5,004 nt of DNA from Pseudomonadota bacterium (GCA_030836925.1 JAUPLK010000148.1:1-5004), one strand, 5' to 3'. Positions 1 through 5,004 are shown, counted from the stretch's first letter. A program made the numbers and translations. Notes: generated by a model from the sequence alone, not told the origin.

Positions 1-69
1 GGGACGTTGAACGAGTCGGAGCTTGCTGGCCTGGCAGCGTACTACGCTGCACTGCCGGCGGGCGGCTGA
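1..69 (+). CDS. C-terminal end of a class I c-type cytochrome-like protein (5' truncated)
   Basis: The window opens inside a + strand reading frame (frame 1) that ends at TGA 67-69. The 22 visible residues, GTLNESELAGLAAYYAALPAGG, match the last helix of class I cytochromes c, where a short 'L(S/N)..E(I/L)..LAAYYA' segment packs against the haem near the protein end. The CXXCH haem site and the axial Met lie outside the window and cannot be checked. Proteins of this kind carry electrons in the periplasm. The gene is followed after 22 bases by a strong intrinsic terminator, so it is the last gene of its transcript. The assignment rests on one short helix; another soluble protein with an Ala-rich C-terminal helix is possible. 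Confidence 0.65.
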   Translation, partial: GTLNESELAGLAAYYAALPAGG

Positions 70-91
70 CAGCTGCAGTTTGCTGACTGAC

Positions 92-127
92 GGGGCTGGA
101 TCCGATTGGATCCAGCCCCTTTTTTTT
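92..127 (+). terminator. Intrinsic terminator of the cytochrome-like gene
   Basis: A perfect 12-bp stem (GGGGCTGGATCC at 92-103, its complement at 108-119) closes a GATT loop and is followed at once by eight T (120-127). This is a textbook rho-independent terminator for + strand transcription. It lies in the gap between two convergent genes. Read on the minus strand, the hairpin is intact but is followed by GTCAGTCAG instead of a U-tract, so it should work poorly, if at all, for the gene ending at 137. Confidence 0.95.
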
Positions 128-136
128 GTGCGGGCC

Positions 137-1036
137 TCAGCCGCGCAATCGATCGTAGATTTCGGGCGTGATCATGCCGAAATTCGACTCGCGGGCGCGC
201 TTCTCCATCGCTGACCGCAATCCATCCTGCGCTGCCCCCGGTTCCTTTTCGAATCTCTCCTGGGCCGCCAGCGTCCACATCACGTTGAGGTCCTTGTTGT
301 GCCAGACCAGCGCATAGGGATCGGTTTCGTGTGACAACGGCAGGCTCGGGTGTTCCTGGCATTCCACGAAATGGAAGGCATCTGCCACCGGCTTGCCCCA
401 GGATTTTTCAAAGATCCCGTAGGCCGGATCATTGGCATGCAGTACATGCTTGTACTTGTAGATGGCGTTGGTAACGATATCGATGTCCGTCTGTGATTCG
501 AGCTTGCGAGCCGGCTTGTAGTAGTGCTCGATCCAGACGTCGAGATAGGCGGCCGCGGCCTCGTTGAACAGTTCCGTATCAACCTCGCCGTACTGGCAAT
601 GCAACAGGTAGCGTGAGGCGGTAGTCATCACCCACTCGATCTTTGCCTCACCGATTCCCAGCGCCTCCCGGTATTTTTCCCAGACCGGAATCAGCGGGCC
701 GTAGTCCATGTCCGGGTGTGTGGGTGGGATGTCGAGCAGGGCAATGGTCTGCTTGCCGTTGCCGCCGAGCTGGAACATGTAGAAGGGCACGTCATAAGCC
801 GGATCGGGGATCACGAATATCACGTTGCCCCCGAGCTTGTTGCGGACACCGTATTCCTCGAGGATGACCGAGGACAGCTTGTCAGCGCGCCGGAAATCCG
901 AACTCAGGTAGGTGTCGCGGCCGTTCTGCCGACGGTTGGAAAAAAACTGCTGATAGTCGTCCTCGCGGACGAATTCCCCAAAGCGCTCCATGAACATCTT
1001 CAGGGGGCCCTTCATCTTGAGTGCCAGATGATCCAT
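137..1036 (-). CDS. Divergent ferredoxin-dependent bilin reductase (FDBR)-superfamily-like protein
   Basis: A 299-residue soluble protein with no signal peptide or membrane segment. From memory of Synechocystis PcyA, several stretches line up: LSSDFRR (44-50) with the FR(K/R) region; VIPDPAYDVPFY (75-86) with FPEPLYGLPLF; DIPPTHPD (102-109) with DLSPTQSD; and ND plus FEKSWG (202-203, 209-214) with NDKT..LEKAFG. That order and spacing support an FDBR-like fold; the family reduces linear tetrapyrroles using ferredoxin. PcyA His88 aligns here with Val72 and Asp105 with Gln89, so PcyA chemistry is unlikely to be kept unchanged. About 70 residues after position 226 have no counterpart I recognise. 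ATG at 1036 was chosen; a TTG four codons upstream (1048) is the alternative, and neither has a good Shine-Dalgarno. No haem oxygenase, phytochrome or ferredoxin gene is in the window. Function is unknown; family membership is inference from motif order. Confidence 0.6.
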   Translation of the reverse strand: MDHLALKMKGPLKMFMERFGEFVREDDYQQFFSNRRQNGRDTYLSSDFRRADKLSSVILEEYGVRNKLGGNVIFVIPDPAYDVPFYMFQLGGNGKQTIALLDIPPTHPDMDYGPLIPVWEKYREALGIGEAKIEWVMTTASRYLLHCQYGEVDTELFNEAAAAYLDVWIEHYYKPARKLESQTDIDIVTNAIYKYKHVLHANDPAYGIFEKSWGKPVADAFHFVECQEHPSLPLSHETDPYALVWHNKDLNVMWTLAAQERFEKEPGAAQDGLRSAMEKRARESNFGMITPEIYDRLRG

Positions 1037-1077
1037 TGTCTTTACCAATACCTATACCCGGGGTGGATGTATTGAAG

Positions 1078-1083
1078 ATTATA
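1078..1083 (-). promoter_or_regulatory. Putative -10 box upstream of the FDBR-like gene
   Basis: On the minus strand the sequence reads CCTGTATAATCTTC, a perfect TATAAT hexamer. It would place the transcription start about 35 bases before ATG 1036. No good -35 is seen at 16-18 bp (the region reads GGATGT/CGGATG), so recognition may need an activator or the upstream TG. The gap between the TPR gene and this gene (1037-1159) contains nothing else clear, and this box suggests the gene is transcribed separately from the MerR-TPR unit. Confidence 0.5.
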
Positions 1084-1159
1084 CAGGCGGCTCATGGCGA
1101 CATCCGGCGTTAAAAGTCCGTAGTTTCCGCAAACGGGCAGGCTGGCAGGGTCTCCGGGT

Positions 1160-1939
1160 TCAGCGCAGCCCGGCGAGTGCCTCGCGGATATCCCGACTGT
1201 CTGGCGCCATGGCCAGCCCGGTTTGCAGCGCCGCACGCGCGGCTTCGATGTCACCCAGAGCCTGATAAGTGCGGCCGATATACAGCCAGGTCTCGGCCTC
1301 ACCCCATACCGGTTCGGTTGAGCCAGCTGGCCGGCTGGCCGCAAACAGCGCTGCAGCACGCTGCAGTTTGCCGATCGCCTGCTCCTTGTTGCCGCCGAAC
1401 ATCATCGGCGTTTCGTAGTCGCTGACACCGTCCTGGAACACCACCCATGCGTTGTCCGGGGCCTGCCCGACCGCCCTGGCAATCTGGCGGCCCGCCTCCA
1501 GACCGCGCCAGGCGCCGCCGAGAAAGTGGTATCGGGTGCTGGCCCCGTAGCAGGAGCCGAGCAGGGCACGCGCCTGCGCATCATCGCGGCGCTCGAGCAG
1601 GCCTTTGAGGCCGATGATGCAGTCTTCCAGATAGCTACTTGCCAGCACCTTGTCGTCTGCCACCAGCAGAGACTGGCGAAGGCGTGCATAGGCCGCCAGA
1701 TAGGTGGCGAGGTCACGCCTTGCGCTGTCCTCAGCGGCAGTCTCGCCGATGTTAAGTATTGCCAGACGAATCGAGTCGATCGCCTTCAGGTTGTTCGTGT
1801 TGTAGCTGCGCTCGATGTTGTCGCGGAGATTGGCCAGCTGGGGATCGTTCACCGGCATGCCCGTTGCAGTCTGCAGGGCCAGCCCGAAAGCAAGCAGCGC
1901 AGTCAGGGCACGACGATGGATGACGTACCAGTTTGTCAT
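1160..1939 (-). CDS. Exported tetratricopeptide-repeat protein, function unknown
   Basis: A 259-residue protein. Residues 1-27 form a signal peptide: basic HRR at 8-10, hydrophobic core ALTALLAFGLAL (11-22), likely cleavage after ATG at 25-27, so the mature protein is probably periplasmic. There is no lipobox Cys. One canonical TPR is clear at 215-248, with W218, G222, Y225, A234 and P246 at consensus positions 4, 8, 11, 20 and 32; the region before it is helical and probably holds degenerate repeats. A GGAW motif (141-144) and a TPMMFGGNKEQA motif (177-188) look like family-conserved loops. C107 and C130 are the only mature cysteines and could form a disulfide. The start at 1939 is chosen because the signal peptide begins there and because its ATG overlaps the stop of the MerR gene (ATGA, 1936-1939), indicating translational coupling. 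TPR proteins usually act as scaffolds; no partner can be named. Confidence 0.8.
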   Translation of the reverse strand: MTNWYVIHRRALTALLAFGLALQTATGMPVNDPQLANLRDNIERSYNTNNLKAIDSIRLAILNIGETAAEDSARRDLATYLAAYARLRQSLLVADDKVLASSYLEDCIIGLKGLLERRDDAQARALLGSCYGASTRYHFLGGAWRGLEAGRQIARAVGQAPDNAWVVFQDGVSDYETPMMFGGNKEQAIGKLQRAAALFAASRPAGSTEPVWGEAETWLYIGRTYQALGDIEAARAALQTGLAMAPDSRDIREALAGLR

Positions 1940-2826
1940 GCGGCAGATGGCCGCCCGCGCAGCGCTCGCTTGAGTAGCCTGGCCATCGCCTCGGCAATCG
2001 CCGCGTCTTCCTCCGGCAGGCCCCGTACCGACAGGTAGACCCGGCTGGTGATGGGTATTTCGGTCCACTGCTCCGGTGCACCCGGCGGGCTGCGTTTCGG
2101 ATTCAGCGTTGGCCGCAACTCGAGTTCACGCAGCAAATGGCCCAGATCGGCATGGTCGTCCTGAATGCTGTCAGCCGGTCTGCTGCTTGCCGATACGCTG
2201 GCCAGTGTGGTGGCTGGCGTCGATATTGCCGGCCCGGCAGCGGAGCCATCCGGTATTTGCAGTACCGGCAGGCGCGGGTGCGTGTCTTCAGGCACTGCAG
2301 CGCCAGTCGACGCGGGTGAACGTTCGGTGCCAAAGCGCTGCCGGATGGACGCATCGGCAAGTCCGTAACTGCGGCGGTCCCCGCCAGGCTGCGGCGTGTT
2401 CGTGGCCCTGGCGAGAGGCTCAGCGAGTTCCGACGGGCTCGAGGCTGGCACCGGACTGGAAATGGCGGTCTCCGCCGGGCTGGCGGGGCGTGCTTCAGGT
2501 GCCGCCGGTCCGGCAAACAGTTGCTCGATTTCTGCACTCGGCAGTCCGCGATCCAGAATCTCCCTGATACCTTGTGCGTCGAGTGCCGACAACGCGCGGC
2601 TGATCTCGGCGAGGGTTGCGGTCAAGAGTTGGCCGCTTGCCTGCAACTCCCTGACTCCCTTGATGAAAAGCAGTCTGGACAGGCATTCGTCCGGATAGCG
2701 CGTATGCGGCCCGCGGCGGCCTACTTTGGGCAGGAGTCCCGACTGGATGTAGTAGACGATCGTGCGCCGGTCAAAGCCGGTGCGTTCGACGAGCTCGGAA
2801 AGGGCATGGCTGCGTTGTGTAGACAC
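1936..2826 (-). CDS. MerR-family transcriptional regulator with long disordered linker and C-terminal domain
   Basis: A 296-residue protein. The N-terminus (about 8-75) is a MerR-type winged helix: LSELVERTGFDRRTIVYYIQ gives the helix-turn-helix, then SGLLPKVGRRGPHTRYP the wing, and a following helix up to about 105. Residues 106-220 are rich in Pro, Ala, Ser and Thr and look disordered. A small folded C-terminal segment follows (about 222-290), with WTEIPITSRVYLSVRGL (254-270) as probable beta strands and a closing amphipathic helix. The only Cys is C48, in the DNA-binding part, so the Cys-based metal sensing of MerR/CueR/ZntR is not supported; the ligand is unknown. GTG 2826 is taken as start because AGGGAG lies seven bases upstream; a longer TTG start at 2892 would run through the operator-like repeats. 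The stop overlaps the start of the TPR gene, so the two are likely made together. Confidence 0.8.
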   Translation of the reverse strand: MSTQRSHALSELVERTGFDRRTIVYYIQSGLLPKVGRRGPHTRYPDECLSRLLFIKGVRELQASGQLLTATLAEISRALSALDAQGIREILDRGLPSAEIEQLFAGPAAPEARPASPAETAISSPVPASSPSELAEPLARATNTPQPGGDRRSYGLADASIRQRFGTERSPASTGAAVPEDTHPRLPVLQIPDGSAAGPAISTPATTLASVSASSRPADSIQDDHADLGHLLRELELRPTLNPKRSPPGAPEQWTEIPITSRVYLSVRGLPEEDAAIAEAMARLLKRALRGRPSAA

Positions 2827-2833
2827 CTGTGAA

Positions 2834-2839
2834 CTCCCT
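2834..2839 (-). promoter_or_regulatory. Ribosome binding site fixing the MerR start
   Basis: The minus strand reads AAGGGAGTTCACAGGTG. AGGGAG is separated by seven bases from GTG 2826. No comparable Shine-Dalgarno precedes the in-frame TTG at 2892, so this site decides for the shorter protein, which begins just before the helix-turn-helix. Confidence 0.75.
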
Positions 2840-2862
2840 TGGCACCGTCTATACAGTGCCAA
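2839..2862. promoter_or_regulatory. Candidate operator: inverted repeat in the MerR leader
   Basis: TTGGCAC (2839-2845) and GTGCCAA (2856-2862) are perfect 7-bp inverted arms around a 10-bp centre. Arm centres are 17 bp apart, about one and a half helical turns. The centre contains TATAGA read on the minus strand, a possible -10. A dimeric regulator such as the adjacent MerR protein could bind here for autoregulation. Binding by that protein is inference. In RNA the arms could also pair and hide the AGGGAG that begins inside the left arm. Confidence 0.45.
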
Positions 2863-2896
2863 TATGTTCAAGCCTGCCACCTGAAGTGTCAATATG
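2855..2896. repeat. 12-bp direct repeat pair in the MerR leader, 30-bp period
   Basis: AGTGCCAATATG (2855-2866) and AGTGTCAATATG (2885-2896) differ at one position and start exactly 30 bp apart, close to three helical turns, so both would face the same side of the DNA. The first copy contains the right arm of the inverted repeat at 2839-2862, giving three related TTGRCAC half-sites in all. On the minus strand the distal copy contains a perfect TTGACA (2887-2892), a possible -35, with CATATT or ACATAT 19-20 bp downstream (2861-2867), a long spacer like those of MerR-controlled promoters. Confidence 0.5.
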
Positions 2897-2970
2897 CTGC
2901 TGATAAAGCCGGGACGCGTTCGTGCGTCGTCACCCCCTGTTACGGCTGGTCCTGAGCGGCTTGCTGCCGT

Positions 2971-4287
2971 TCAGTCAGGCAGTGTCTGTCCGCGTGTCTC
3001 GACGACCAGGGGGATGAACAGCAGTCCCGCCAGCGGCACGAAGGCGACAGCGAACAGCGCGTTCAGGATCACTGCCGGTGAGCCGGCACCGGCCGCCGCC
3101 ACACTGCCGACGACATAGGGGCCGGCGGCTGCCACGATGCGGCCGATGTTGTAGCAGAAGCCGGCGCCGGTGGCGCGCAGCCGTGTCGGGTACAGTTCCG
3201 GCAGATAGTAGGTGAAGCTGCCGAACACGCCGAATACGCTGAGGCCGATGAAGAAGTAAGCGTACAGCCGGGTCTCCTCCGGCAGATCCAGGCCAAAGGT
3301 GGCCATCAAGGCCAGTGCACTCACGCCGAAATAGATGGCAAACATCGGCCTGCGGCCCAGCCGCTTGGCCACCGGAATGGTGAGCAGCGTCCCGATCAGT
3401 CCGCCGAGATTGAATGAGGTTGTGGCGATCGTCTTCCAGCTCTCGACCAGTGCGCTGGTGGCTGCCTTGTCCAGTCCGCTGGCCGCCGCCGCCGCCTGGC
3501 CGAGGGTCGCGCTGACCACCGGGATGAAAGCGTTGCAGCTCCACCAGGTCAGCAGGGCGATGAAGGTCATCAGCAAGGCGCTGCGCGTGCGTGGCCAGAA
3601 TACCGGGGAGAACAATTCGCGTATCCGCGGTGCCGGCGCGCTGACAGCCTGTGCAGTCTGCACCCAGCGTTCTGGTTCCTTGACAAACAGACGCACGAAA
3701 AAAGCCACCGCAGCGGGCAGCAGCCCGAACAGCAGCACAAAGCGCCAGCTGGTCTCCGGATCCGTGCTCATGAAATTACCGGCGATCAGCGCGTTGACAC
3801 CGGTGGCGAGAAACAGGCCGAAAGGTGCCGCGGTATACAGCAGTGCACCCGCCTCGACGCGGTGTTCGTCATCCACCACCTCGGCCACCATCGCCGCACC
3901 TGCGGCCCATTCACCGCCGATGCCGAGGCTGGCAACGATCCGGCAGGCGACGAGTTGCCACATGTCAGTGACCAGCGCACAGCAGGCGGTACCCACTGCG
4001 TAAAGGACCATCGTGATCATCAGCGTGCGGCGTCGGCCGAAGCGGTCGCTGATCGGGCCGAATATGACGCCGCCGACGGCCCATCCGATCAGGAACAGTG
4101 AGGTCAACGCTCCTGTCCAGAACAGCGTTGCCGCCTTTGCCTCCGGCGAACCCAGCGTCAGTCCAAGCAGGGTGGGCACTGCATTCGGTGCCACGTAGTT
4201 GAACAGCAGGCCATCGAAGACATCAAAGCCCCAGCCCAGCCACGCGGCTGCAAGCACGGTCCACTGATAGCGGGTGAAGGAGGGCAC
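2971..4287 (-). CDS. MFS transporter, sialate/aromatic-acid/sugar-porter-like group
   Basis: A 438-residue inner-membrane protein of normal MFS length, with about twelve hydrophobic segments and a central loop near 205-235. Helix 1 carries WGFDVFDG (19-26); its two acidic residues, D22 and D25, are typical of proton-coupled organic-anion members. Motif A, GPISDRFGRRR (77-87), lies between helices 2 and 3, and its second-half copy, VAKRLGRRP, at 306-314. GIGGEWAAGA (122-131) in helix 4 is characteristic of the sialate:H+ symporter and related groups. YLPELYPTRLRATG (361-374) and the terminal VETRGQTLPD (429-438) echo the sugar-porter signatures. The substrate is probably a small organic acid or sugar acid, but it cannot be read from sequence. 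The start is GTG 4287; no better in-frame codon exists upstream, and the Shine-Dalgarno is poor. The gene lies 144 bases before the MerR gene on the same strand and is divergent from the metal operon. Confidence 0.88.
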   Translation of the reverse strand: MPSFTRYQWTVLAAAWLGWGFDVFDGLLFNYVAPNAVPTLLGLTLGSPEAKAATLFWTGALTSLFLIGWAVGGVIFGPISDRFGRRRTLMITMVLYAVGTACCALVTDMWQLVACRIVASLGIGGEWAAGAAMVAEVVDDEHRVEAGALLYTAAPFGLFLATGVNALIAGNFMSTDPETSWRFVLLFGLLPAAVAFFVRLFVKEPERWVQTAQAVSAPAPRIRELFSPVFWPRTRSALLMTFIALLTWWSCNAFIPVVSATLGQAAAAASGLDKAATSALVESWKTIATTSFNLGGLIGTLLTIPVAKRLGRRPMFAIYFGVSALALMATFGLDLPEETRLYAYFFIGLSVFGVFGSFTYYLPELYPTRLRATGAGFCYNIGRIVAAAGPYVVGSVAAAGAGSPAVILNALFAVAFVPLAGLLFIPLVVETRGQTLPD

Positions 4288-4320
4288 AGGGCGGGTATCC
4301 AGTCGGCGCAGCGACTTTGC

Positions 4321-4348
4321 ATGGTAGCAATGGCGGAGCGGCTGTCCA
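4321..4348 (-). promoter_or_regulatory. Putative promoter of the MFS gene
   Basis: On the minus strand TGGACA (4343-4348, five of six matches to TTGACA) is followed after 16 bp by TACCAT (4321-4326, four of six to TATAAT). The start of transcription would be about 27 bases before GTG 4287. It is back to back with the metal-operon promoter: the two -35 boxes are only 18 bp apart. Confidence 0.4.
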
Positions 4349-4366
4349 AACCCGCCGCCAGCTGCC

Positions 4367-4395
4367 TTGACCTATCCCCCTGGAGGGGATAAGAA
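4367..4395 (+). promoter_or_regulatory. Promoter of the metal sensor-exporter operon
   Basis: TTGACC (4367-4372) and TAAGAA (4390-4395) are separated by exactly 17 bp, the optimal sigma-70 spacing. Transcription would begin near 4402, giving a leader of about 28 bases before ATG 4430. The spacer is occupied by the palindrome described separately, so a bound repressor would directly block RNA polymerase. Confidence 0.65.
4373..4391. promoter_or_regulatory. CsoR/RcnR-type operator palindrome
   Basis: TATCCCC (4373-4379) and GGGGATA (4385-4391) are perfect inverted arms around CTGGA. CsoR, RcnR, FrmR and InrS proteins bind C/G tracts flanked by short AT-containing inverted repeats, and this site lies immediately upstream of a gene of that family. 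It fills the spacer between the -35 and -10 boxes, the arrangement expected for a repressor operator. The pairing of site and protein is inference from family knowledge and position. Confidence 0.75.
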
Positions 4396-4429
4396 TAGCC
4401 ACTGGTACCGTCACCTGTGGTTTGACCCT

Positions 4430-4744
4430 ATGCCTGCTGCAAAAGCTGCTGCGATACCGGCACACACCCACGATCGCGCCGCTCACAAGACACACAAGGA
4501 TGTGCTGAACCGGCTGCGGCGCGCCACGGGCCACCTGCAGACCATCGCCGGCATGATCGAGTCGGGGCGTGAATGCGGCGACATCGCGCAGCAGATGCAT
4601 GCGGTCATCCGCGCACTGGAGGAGGCCAAGTCGACGCTGATCCACGATCACATCGAGCACTGCCTCGAAGACGCGATCGGTCCGGTCAGCCGCGAGCAGC
4701 GCATGACCATCGACAACTTCAAGAAAATCACCCGTTATCTCTGA
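4430..4744 (+). CDS. CsoR/RcnR-family metal-sensing transcriptional repressor
   Basis: A 104-residue all-helical protein of the DUF156 family, which bind DNA as tetramers and let go when metal binds. LNRLRRATGHLQTIAGMIES (26-45) is the family's first helix. Metal ligands can be placed by spacing: C49, H74 and C78 sit 25 and 29 residues apart as in CsoR (Cys36, His61, Cys65), and unlike RcnR, whose last ligand is His64. The Ni sensor InrS shares the Cys-His-Cys part, so Cu and Ni/Co/Zn all remain possible. The N-terminus extends about 15 residues beyond RcnR and FrmR and contains H12, H14, H19 and H22, which may supply a further ligand. ATG 4430 is chosen; a TTG at 4367 would overlap the promoter. 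No clear Shine-Dalgarno is seen. The exporter gene follows after 27 bases. Probably represses its own operon through the palindrome at 4373-4391. Confidence 0.9.
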   Translation: MPAAKAAAIPAHTHDRAAHKTHKDVLNRLRRATGHLQTIAGMIESGRECGDIAQQMHAVIRALEEAKSTLIHDHIEHCLEDAIGPVSREQRMTIDNFKKITRYL

Positions 4745-4759
4745 TTGTCAAAAAGCGTC

Positions 4760-4764
4760 AGGAG
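4760..4764 (+). promoter_or_regulatory. Ribosome binding site of the metal exporter gene
   Basis: AGGAG lies seven bases before ATG 4772 in the short gap after the repressor gene. It fixes the start at 4772 rather than at the in-frame ATG 4784, and is far stronger than any site before the repressor, consistent with more exporter than repressor being made from one message. Confidence 0.75.
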
Positions 4765-4771
4765 CAAGCAC

Positions 4772-5004
4772 ATGTTGCGCGCCATGCTGGACTGGCTGGG
4801 TTTTGGGGAAAAAGGTCATGCGGCGGGGCATGGTCACGGACATGGCCACGATCATGAAGGCGGCCACGCGCATACCCATGGCGTGATCGATCCGACCATT
4901 GCCACCACGACGCGCGGCATCTGGGCGATCAAGTGGTCATTCGTGATCCTGGCCATCACCGCGGTATTCCAGATCGTGATCGTGATCCTGTCGGGCAGCG
5001 TGGC
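4772..5004 (+). CDS. Cation diffusion facilitator metal exporter, N-terminal part (3' truncated by window)
   Basis: The first 77 residues of a membrane transporter are visible. Residues 15-37 form a metal-binding tail with nine His (16, 20, 22, 24, 26, 28, 32, 34, 36) in Gly/Asp-His repeats. GVIDPTIATTTRGIWAIKWS (37-56) is the amphipathic pre-helix segment I associate with a common proteobacterial CDF subgroup, and residues 57-73 begin transmembrane helix 1. CDF proteins exchange Zn, Co, Ni, Cd, Fe or Mn for protons across the inner membrane; the HxxxD-type site residues of helices 2 and 5 lie beyond the window, so the metal cannot be told. The N-terminus does not look like the DmeF or CzcD N-termini as I remember them, so no symbol is given. 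It shares the operon of the metal-sensing repressor, which supports regulated efflux. Confidence 0.88.
   Translation, partial: MLRAMLDWLGFGEKGHAAGHGHGHGHDHEGGHAHTHGVIDPTIATTTRGIWAIKWSFVILAITAVFQIVIVILSGSV

Noticed and set aside
716..1075. 119-codon + strand open frame opposite the FDBR-like gene
   Set aside because: It is fully antisense to a gene with recognisable motifs, has no Shine-Dalgarno or domain, and is explained by high GC content.
1111..1136. Possible terminator after the TPR gene (minus strand CCG-TTT / AAA-CTA-CGG then ACTTTTAA)
   Set aside because: The stem is short, needs a three-base bulge, and the T-run is only four long. It may weaken read-through but is not convincing.
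1322..1340. GCCAGC/GCTGGC inverted repeat and nearby CTGCAG repeats
   Set aside because: Inside the TPR coding frame and explained by Ala/Gly-rich GC codon use.
1526..2038. 170-codon + strand open frame opposite the TPR and MerR genes
   Set aside because: Antisense to two coupled, well-supported genes; the translation shows no domain or membrane pattern.
1940..2068. 43-codon upstream extension of the TPR gene
   Set aside because: It would lie wholly inside the MerR gene and bury the signal peptide; ATG 1939 gives the ATGA coupling and a proper secretion signal.
2952..2974. Hairpin CTGAACGGC-AGCAA-GCCGCTCAG at the end of the MFS gene
   Set aside because: One mismatch, overlap with the stop codon and no U-tract; not supported as a terminator.
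3335..4003. 222-codon + strand open frame opposite the MFS gene
   Set aside because: The opposite frame encodes a full-length transporter with canonical motifs; this translation is a low-complexity shadow.
4223..4660. 145-codon minus-strand open frame opposite the metal sensor
   Set aside because: It overlaps the sensor gene and both promoters and shows no recognisable family.
1..5004. Search by eye for CRISPR arrays, insertion sequences, tRNA or attachment sites
   Set aside because: No regularly spaced repeats, transposase motifs, terminal inverted repeats or cloverleaf-like sequence were seen.

Overview
The window is GC-rich, densely packed chromosomal-type bacterial DNA. Codon use and gene families suggest a proteobacterium, probably gamma or beta, but no rRNA or lineage marker is present, so this is inference. 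I saw no mobile element, CRISPR array, tRNA or rRNA.

Layout from left to right. (1) The last 22 codons of a c-type cytochrome-like protein (+ strand, 1-69), then a near-perfect intrinsic terminator (92-127). (2) A convergent minus-strand gene (137-1036) for a protein that resembles the ferredoxin-dependent bilin reductase (FDBR) superfamily but seems to lack the His/Asp pair used by PcyA; a consensus TATAAT box lies upstream. (3) A minus-strand two-gene unit: a MerR-type regulator with a long disordered linker (1936-2826) overlaps by ATGA a secreted TPR protein (1160-1939). A leader with direct and inverted TTGRCAC repeats precedes the regulator. (4) A minus-strand 12-helix MFS transporter of the sialate/aromatic-acid/sugar-porter-like groups (2971-4287). 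(5) Divergent from it, on the + strand, a metal-homeostasis operon: a CsoR/RcnR-family metal-sensing repressor (4430-4744) and the N-terminus of a cation diffusion facilitator with a His-rich tail (4772 to the window edge). A G/C-tract palindrome sits exactly inside the 17-bp spacer of this operon's putative promoter.

How the parts work together. The clearest circuit is the last one: the repressor should sit on the spacer palindrome until metal binds its Cys-His-Cys site, then release transcription of itself and of the metal exporter. The MerR-TPR pair is translationally coupled and probably one functional unit, with a cytosolic regulator and a periplasmic partner of unknown role. The MFS gene and the FDBR-like gene share the strand of that pair but have their own leader regions, so common function is not shown. 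The least ordinary items are the FDBR-like protein and the MerR-TPR unit with its repeat-bearing leader.
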